Source: Hippasteria phrygiana (Eukaryota; Echinodermata; Asteroidea; Valvatida; Goniasteridae). Taken from it: 64,000 bases of DNA. Positions within the stretch are counted from its first letter, which is position 1; every line of letters begins with the position of its first letter. The stretch is from the NCBI GenBank assembly GCA_037893225.1, contig JAZGUH010000140.1, positions 248,001-312,000 on the forward strand, given 5' to 3'. This document shows, piece by piece, positions 60,601 through 64,000 of the stretch. The translations under genes and the position numbers were made by a program. The notes beneath the pieces were generated by a model. It had not been told where the DNA came from and did not search any database. It saw nothing but the letters and a program-made list of their open reading frames with translations.

Positions 60601-63600
60601 TCTAAAAATTGGGATCATTCCTTTGGTATCGACATGTATTGAAGATTTATCCTCTATTTAGATCTGGACCCAGGAAAACTGTAAGGATGTATAGGGCTGG
60701 CAACCTAACAATCTCTGTTGTAGCCCTTTACCTAGAGTGGCTTTTAGCCTTGTACTGGGTCGACAGTGATACAGTATAACTAGCCTTCCGAGATTATAGT
60801 GATACAGTATAACTATCCTTCCGAGATTATAGTGATACAGTATACTAGCCTTCCGAGGTTGTAGTGATACAGTATAACTAGCCTTCCAAAGTTATAGTGA
60901 TACAGTATAACTAGCCTTCCGAGATTATAGTGATACAGTATAACTAGCCTTCCGAGGTTGTAGTGATACAGTATAACTAGCCTTCCGAGGTTGTAGTGAT
61001 ACAGTATAACTAGCCTTCCGAGATTATAGTGATACAGTATAACTAGCCTTCCGAGGTTATAGTGATACAGTATAACTAGCCTTCCGAGGTTATAGTGATG
61101 CAGTATAACTAGCCTTCCGAGGTTGTAGTGATACAGTATAACTAGCCTTCCGAGATTATAGTGATTCAGTATACTAGCCTTCCGAGGTTATAGTGATACA
61201 GTATAACTATCCTTCCGAGATTATAGTGATACAGTATACTAGCCTTCCGAGGTTGTAGTGATACAGTATAACTAGCCTTCCGAGGTTGTAGTGATACAGT
61301 ATAACTAGCCTTCCGAGATTATAGTGATACAGTATAACTAGCCTTCCGAGGTTATAGTGATACAGTATAACTAGCCTTCCGAGGTTATAGTGATGCAGTA
61401 TAACTAGCCTTCCGAGGTTGTAGTGATACAGTATAACTAGCCTTCCGAGATTATAGTGATTCAGTATACTAGCCTTCCGAGGTTATAGTGATACAGTATA
61501 ACTAGCCTTCCGAGGTTATAGTGATACAGTATAACTAGCCTTCCGAGGTTATAGTGATACAGTATAACTAGCCTTCCAAGATTATAGTGATACAGTATAA
61601 CTAGCCTTCCAAGGTTATAGTGATTCAGTATAACTAGCCTTCCGAGGTTATAGTGATACAGAATAACTAGCCTTCCGAGGTTATAGTGATACAGTATAAC
61701 TAGCCTTCCGAGGTTATAGTGATACAGTATAACTAGCCTTCCGAGGTTATAGTGATACAGTATAACTAGCCTTCCGAGGTTATAGTGATACAGTATAACT
61801 AGCCTTCTGAGATTATAGTGATACAGTATAACTAGCCTTCCGAGGTTATAGTGATACAGTATGACTAGCCTTCCAAGGTTATAGTGATACAGTATAACTA
61901 GCCTTCCAAGGTTAAAGTGATACAGTATAACTAGCCTTCCGAGGTTAAAGTGATACAGTATAACTAGCCTTCCGAGGTTATAGTGATACAGTATGACTAT
62001 CCTTCTCCGAGGTGATTCCCAGAGCATTCTGCAGTGTTTCCACAAAAAAAAAAGGAAACCAAGATCAAGGTTTCTTCATTTGGGGGAAATAATGATAAAA
62101 TCAAAAGATATGTATCAGAAAGATTAACATCTCAGCTTTCCTATGACATCCACATGATAACATTTGCTCATAACTAGCCTTCCAAGATTATAGTGATACA
62201 GTATAACTAGCCTTCCAAGGTTATAGTGATTCAGTATAACTAGCCTTCCGAGGTTATAGTGATACAGTATAACTAGCCTTCCGAGGTTATAGTGATACAG
62301 AATAACTAGCCTTCCGAGGTTATAGTGATACAGTATAACTAGCCTTCCGAGGTTATAGTGATACAGTATAACTAGCCTTCCGAGGTTATAGTGATACAGT
62401 ATAACTAGCCTTCCGAGGTTATAGTGATACAGTATAACTAGCCTTCTGAGATTATAGTGATACAGTATAACTAGCCTTCCAAGGTTATAGTGATACAGTA
62501 TAACTAGCCTTCCGAGGTTATAGTGATACAGTATAACTAGCCTTCCGAGGTTATAGTGATTCAGTATAACTAGCCTTACGAGGTTATAGTGATACAGTAT
62601 AACTAGCCTTCCGAGGTTAAAGTGATACAGTATAACTAGCCTTCCGAGGTTATAGTGATACAGTATGACTAGCCTTCCAAGGTTATAGTGATACAGTATA
62701 ACTAGCCTTCCAAGGTTAAAGTGATACAGTATAACTAGCCTTCCGAGGTTAAAGTGATACAGTATAACTAGCCTTCCGAGGTTATAGTGATACAGTATGA
62801 CTAGCCTTCTCCGAGGTGATTCCCAGAGCATTCTGCAGTGTTTCCACAAAAAAAAAAGGAAACCAAGATCAAGGTTTCTTCATTTGGGGGAAATAATGAT
62901 AAAATCAAAAGATATGTATCAGAAAGATTAACATCTCAGCTTTCCTATGACATCCACATGATAACATTTGCTCATGACTTCATACTGGAAAAAAAGAAAA
63001 ATGCTGAAAAACTGGAGCGAGTTTTGTTTTGAACACTTTTCAGGTATGAGGCGTTGAGCTACCAAGCAGTATAAATGGGTACCTGTGGGGGTAGAAAACG
63101 AGATTGCATTGATCTCGAACTGCTGCGTAAAGACTGATTTCATGGCCTGATGACCAGGGATAATAATAAGCCAGTTCGGTATCTCAAAGGTCAAAGGGGA
63201 TTCGGGATAAAATTGCTGACGTAATGTCATGCCATGTTACGCGAACGTCCATTATGATTGAATTTAACATGTGCGACCACGTTGTGCGACCACCTTTTGC
63301 GTTCACACACGCGTGTTAGGTCACGCGGGTCATTTGGGATAAAATGTCATTGTGCACATGCGCAGTTGAAATACCGAAGTGGCCTATTGTAAAATGCTTT
63401 TAATAAAACTTTTGTACAAAGCACTATATTATTAACACGTTATTATTCTTCGTCAAACATTCCACAAGGAAAACTGACCAGGTAAAAATTTGAATACATT
63501 TTCAAAGTGAACAAAGAAACTGGCAGGAGTGGGATTCGAACCTGCGACCTCCGGTACGGTATTCCGGAGGTCGCAGGTTCGAATCCCGCTCCTGCCAGTT

Positions 63601-63775
63601 TCTTTGTTCACTTTGAAAACGTTATTATTCTACTCAAACCTCCTTGCTTTATTACTTGCTATTTTTTGCATGTAGGGTTTTGTGTTGTACTCCTTCTTCA
63701 CCGGCTTACAGCTGACGCCGGCTGTGGCTTTTACTACACTAACCATAGTCAATCAGATGAGGGTGCCTGTACAGA
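48051..63775 (+). CDS. ABCC8/9: sulfonylurea receptor-type ABC transporter (ABCC8/ABCC9 family), 5' ten exons
   Basis: SUR proteins are plasma-membrane ABCC-family subunits that regulate Kir6 potassium channels, giving them nucleotide and drug sensitivity. Ten exons total 1765 nt (588 codons plus one base): 48051-48626, 51166-51242, 52757-52919, 54851-55051, 55244-55396, 56737-56892, 57251-57385, 58895-59057, 60311-60351 and 63676-63775. All introns are GT..AG and phases agree. Residues 1-190 form TMD0 with five membrane segments, including the SUR-like FVLEGILSD and HLYLPA. Residues 191-272 form L0 (RVPEDLQ, RPLEVSDLGDLP). Residues ~273-588 form most of TMD1 (LRLSSYMLTSGDMTTGQITN, SDERLKQTHEMLQGMKLIKL, YGWEKIF). 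Both nucleotide-binding domains lie beyond the right edge. TMD0 similarity favours SUR over other ABCC members. No Kir6 gene is seen here. Confidence 0.92.
48999..49957. mobile_element. solo LTR (959 bp), intron 1 of SUR
   Basis: Begins TGTAACGAAATCC and ends ATTTCGTAACA (TG..CA), flanked by the 4-bp repeat CTAC (48995-48998 and 49958-49961). The GC-rich middle section could be an LTR promoter. No internal retroelement genes remain, suggesting LTR-LTR recombination. Family (Ty3/gypsy-like) is a guess. Confidence 0.55.
50281..50426. mobile_element. TTAA-bounded palindromic MITE
   Basis: TIR TTAACCCTAACGTC / GACGTTAGGGTTAA, with inner repeats of AGTAGTATTTTGTAGTA and its inverse. 146 bp, in SUR intron 1. 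Confidence 0.65.
50554..50687. mobile_element. TTAA-bounded MITE
   Basis: TIR TTAACCCTCCTGTTATCA / TGATAGTTATAGGAGGGTTAA. Inverted sister of 8875-9023. In SUR intron 1. Confidence 0.7.
51166..51242 (+). CDS. ABCC8/9: SUR exon 2 (L0 start)
   Basis: Encodes FLGHTDQMSGRVPEDLQ and following residues, aligning with the PEDLQ segment of vertebrate SUR L0. The acceptor is ttcttgcag| and the donor is ATGAG|gtaatt, ending in phase 2. Confidence 0.88.
51892..52112. mobile_element. MITE with 20-bp TIR
   Basis: TIR AAGCCAGTTCGGTATTTCAA at the left and its near-exact inverse (TTTGAAATACCGAACTGGCT) at the right. The inside carries GCGCATGTGCACAATGACAT and GTGGTCGCACAACGCGCACG. An opposite-orientation copy lies at 63170-63389. 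In SUR intron 2. Confidence 0.8.
52287..52723. mobile_element. TTAA-bounded element with TTAACCCTAACG ends
   Basis: Ends TTAACCCTAACG and GGGGTTAGGGTTAA with TTAA at both borders. It contains three copies of GATTCAGGATAC and an inner GC-rich pair (GGCCCCCGATCAATGTT / AACATTGAGCGGGGG). 437 bp, just upstream of SUR exon 3. Confidence 0.6.
52757..52919 (+). CDS. ABCC8/9: SUR exon 3 (L0)
   Basis: Encodes (R)FVSLPSLLAFKWLGWLMQLG..RPLEVSDLGDLPK and on to CLQQEK. This is the ABCC L0/lasso region leading into TMD1 (pattern P-L-x-x-x-D-L-x-x-L-P). The acceptor is tattgtag| and the donor is AAAAG|gtcagt. A TTAA MITE ends 33 bp upstream. Confidence 0.92.
53134..53270 (+). repeat. short dispersed repeat (AGCGCTTTATACAAATGCCT family)
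   Basis: Contains TATAGCGCTTTATACAAATG, CCTCAAAGCGCTTCACAA and ATTACCCCTGGTCATCAGGC. The last segment recurs inverted at about 63140-63165. In SUR intron 3. Confidence 0.55.
54242..54792 (+). mobile_element. mariner-family non-autonomous derivative, copy 1
   Basis: Terminal GGTTCGGCTGAAAAGTTCGT..GAGGAGTAATGCCAG and its inverse CTGGCATTACTCCTTCAGAG..CTTTTCAGCC. The inside retains a broken mariner transposase stretch (VSARWVPRLLTPDQKR..LVMSRDNLE, then a stop, then NFIKCFLTQDECWVHHF). The D,D(34)D region is otherwise deleted. The right outer end is eroded. In SUR intron 3. Confidence 0.85.
54851..55051 (+). CDS. ABCC8/9: SUR exon 4 (TMD1 first helix)
   Basis: 67 codons: ERATSKGGLGKFSLYRVMVK through LLKLIADSLNFVAPITVNGI to TEEKDSK. 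It matches SUR TMD1 helix 6 with the LxDxLxFxxPxxxxGI pattern. The acceptor is tcctgtag| and the donor is AGTAAA|gtgagt. The mariner derivative ends ~60 bp upstream. Confidence 0.93.
55244..55396 (+). CDS. ABCC8/9: SUR exon 5 (TMD1 second helix)
   Basis: 51 codons: FPEYVTVGEYFRNGFVLLAF, then LQSYYHVTILASIHLRTGLQ. The LRTGLQ end corresponds to the LRGAIQ of vertebrate SUR. The acceptor is tttttcag| and the donor is TTGCAG|gtcaga. Confidence 0.93.
55430..55612 (+). repeat. interspersed repeat family A, shortened copy
   Basis: Matches the two ends of the family at 1668, 2935 and 3935 (GAATACAGACGACGGCCATA.., TACGCTTGGCTGCACA..CACCCCATTAATAACAGCTG) with the middle ~120 bp deleted. In SUR intron 5, 34 bp after the exon. 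Confidence 0.65.
56216..56430. repeat. (AAATAAATGA)n-type microsatellite
   Basis: Imperfect AAATAAATGAAATAAATAAA / ATGTG mixture of ~215 bp in SUR intron 5. Phe/Ile-rich frames on the minus strand come from the repeat only. Confidence 0.85.
56737..56892 (+). CDS. ABCC8/9: SUR exon 6 (TMD1 coupling region)
   Basis: 52 codons: VAVYNKTLRLSSYM..GDMTTGQITNFMSVDAENIE and on to STPLQ. The YNK.LRLSS....G.MTTGQI.N...VD pattern is the ABCC coupling-helix block. The acceptor is cacctgcag| and the donor is CTCCAG|gtgaat. Confidence 0.95.
56968..57190. repeat. poly-G and CCCCCACTCA low-complexity tracts
   Basis: A G-run at about 56970-56986 and a C-rich CCCCCACTCACC repeat at about 57104-57190, in SUR intron 6. 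The proline-rich frame starting at 57097 spans this tract and exon 7 in the wrong frame. Confidence 0.8.
57251..57385 (+). CDS. ABCC8/9: SUR exon 7 (TMD1 hairpin)
   Basis: 45 codons: IIVLLIMLYFNLGVAALVAS..IGAPIQYKLAKVQ and on to NAL. Matches the LLYY.LG.SAL.GA....APVQY segment of SUR. The acceptor is tcactgcag| and the donor is GCCCTG|gtaagt. Confidence 0.94.
57917..58088 (+). repeat. fragments of two dispersed repeats
   Basis: 57917-58005 resembles 5040-5150. 58040-58088 (ACTGGAGGAACCAAGCTGGA) matches 8466-8512, the start of the SINE-like repeat. In SUR intron 7. Confidence 0.5.
58106..58707 (+). mobile_element. mariner-family non-autonomous derivative, copy 2
   Basis: Complete: TA + CGAGGGTCGTCTGAAATG... 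to ...CTTTTCAGCCGACCCTCG + TA. The retained transposase piece is longer than in copy 1 (LVMSRDNLERFEADPANFIE, RFLTQDEWWVHHFEPETKRQ) and includes the QDEWWVHH block around the second catalytic Asp, but the frame ends soon after. Non-functional. In SUR intron 7. Confidence 0.9.
58895..59057 (+). CDS. ABCC8/9: SUR exon 8 (TMD1)
   Basis: 54 codons plus one base: KISDERLKQTHEMLQGMKLI, KLYGWEKIFYEVI, ending LLYSIS. This is the most conserved TMD1 stretch (ERLK.TNE.L.GIKLLKLYAWE in vertebrates). The acceptor is tttttccag| and the donor is TTCAA|gtaagg. Confidence 0.96.
59255..59590 (-). repeat. SINE-like dispersed repeat, inverted copy
   Basis: Reverse complement of the 8500-8795 repeat, sharing ACAATGTGTCTTGCTCAAGG, AGAGAAGCAACTTGTGAC and TGGCCATGAGGCC-like ends. 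Contains a short triple repeat (TAGTCTTACTC). In SUR intron 8. Confidence 0.65.
60311..60351 (+). CDS. ABCC8/9: SUR exon 9 (41-nt micro-exon)
   Basis: Encodes (N)FMSFTTPALVTLL, continuing the TMD1 helix (IFMNTAIPIAAVL in SUR1). The acceptor is ccatttccag| and the donor is CTTCTG|gtaagt. Phases match exons 8 and 10. Confidence 0.92.
60764..62010 (+). repeat. 33-bp minisatellite, first array
   Basis: About 38 copies of a 33-bp unit (ACTAGCCTTCCGAGGTTATA + GTGATACAGTATA). Because 33 is a multiple of 3, the minus strand has a long open frame with an 11-residue repeat (GRLVILYHYNL). It lies inside SUR intron 9, on the wrong strand, and is not a gene. Confidence 0.95.
62011..62975 (+). repeat. 804-bp duplication: linker plus second minisatellite array
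   Basis: A ~160-bp unique linker (GGTGATTCCCAGAGCATTCT..GACATCCACATGATAACAT) follows the first array at 62011 and recurs at 62815. Between them are ~19-20 more 33-bp units (62170-62810). The linker and array were duplicated together. Confidence 0.9.
63080..63165 (-). repeat. fragment of the 53134-type dispersed repeat
   Basis: Shares CATGGCCTGATGACCAGGGA..AATAAT (inverse of the 53195 region) and AACTGCTGCGTAAAGACTGA. In SUR intron 9. Confidence 0.5.
63170..63389. mobile_element. MITE with 20-bp TIR, opposite copy
   Basis: AAGCCAGTTCGGTATCTCAA at the left and TTGAAATACCGAAGTGGCCT at the right. The interior matches 51892-52112 inverted. In SUR intron 9. Confidence 0.78.
63448..63620. repeat. 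foldback of tRNA-derived SINE (56-bp arms)
   Basis: Arms 63499-63554 and 63564-63619 are reverse complements at 55 of 56 positions around a 9-nt loop (TACGGTATT). Each arm is the T-arm half of the tRNA-like block plus the TTTGTTCACTTTGAAAA tail seen at 1-656. The left arm extends to 63448 into the SINE body. Confidence 0.85.
63676..63775 (+). CDS. ABCC8/9: SUR exon 10 (last in window)
   Basis: 33 codons plus one base: GFVLYSFFTGLQLTPAVAFT, TLTIVNQMRVPVQ. Corresponds to the SPSVAFASLSLFHILVTPL region before the first nucleotide-binding domain. The acceptor is gcatgtag| and the donor is CAGA|gtaagt. The gene continues to the right. Confidence 0.93.
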
Positions 63776-64000
63776 GTAAGTGATGACTACAAAAAGTATT
63801 CTCACTGCTAATAGACTTGAAACGAAATAACGTCACACTGTGTTGACTGCGCTGCATTGGCATGATCATATTTTCCAGTTTATAATTGAAAAAAAAAAAG
63901 GAATTGTATTTGTGTAGCAGAAAATGTTAGGTGTCGGTTGCCTTGCTTTTCAAGGGCTTTGAGCAGTGCCAAAAATAGACATCAATGTAGACATGTATAC

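Noticed and set aside
61461..62849. Two long minus-strand frames (194 and 241 codons) of an 11-residue repeat
   Set aside because: They arise because the 33-bp minisatellite unit is divisible by 3. They lie antisense in a SUR intron and have no non-repeat domain.

Overview
The window is eukaryotic: intron-rich genes with GT..AG splice sites, many transposable elements, satellite DNA and no bacterial-style operons. The two recognisable host genes and the repeat content fit a marine invertebrate, probably a deuterostome such as an echinoderm or hemichordate. That taxonomic guess is inference only.

Layout. (1) 1-10692: on the minus strand, nine phase-consistent coding exons of CDC123, the eIF2 assembly chaperone. 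They run from the start codon at 10692 to 2031 and give 266 residues; the C-terminal part is not in the window. Its introns and 3' flank hold a tandem tRNA-derived SINE, several hAT-type MITEs with 8-bp target-site duplications, and TTAA-bounded MITEs. (2) 10693-13090: intergenic, with a palindromic MITE that includes a near-perfect GC-rich hairpin. (3) 13099-34504: a 21.4-kb block bounded by long inverted repeats and an exact 8-bp direct repeat (TATCAGCG). It is almost entirely satellite: a ~200-bp satellite, interrupted inside one monomer by ~12.4 kb of a ~119-bp hairpin-forming satellite with higher-order structure, then a tRNA-like/SINE interlude and an inverted piece of the 200-bp satellite. 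It looks like a giant foldback-type, non-autonomous transposon carrying satellites. (4) About 34663-44210: a Penelope-like retroelement (PLE) complex. One minus-strand copy is built as terminal repeat, ORF1-like gene, deleted RT body and terminal repeat. Head-to-head with it lies a plus-strand copy with a 407-aa reverse-transcriptase ORF. The terminal repeats are themselves tandem ~400-bp units, and a hammerhead-ribozyme-like core follows each RT end. (5) 44211-48050: intergenic and partly CpG-rich, the likely upstream region of the next gene. (6) 48051-63775 and beyond the right edge: on the plus strand, ten coding exons (588 residues) of a sulfonylurea-receptor-type ABC transporter (ABCC8/ABCC9 family), covering TMD0, L0 and most of TMD1. 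Its introns hold a solo LTR, MITEs, two mariner derivatives, SINEs, a 33-bp minisatellite and a SINE foldback.

The two host genes are unrelated in function (translation-factor assembly; KATP-channel-type regulatory subunit) and are transcribed divergently, separated by about 37 kb of mobile and satellite DNA. The strongest candidate for something undescribed is the TSD-flanked giant satellite-carrying element at 13099-34504. Next come the PLE complex with its ~400-bp tandem terminal repeats and ribozyme-like core.
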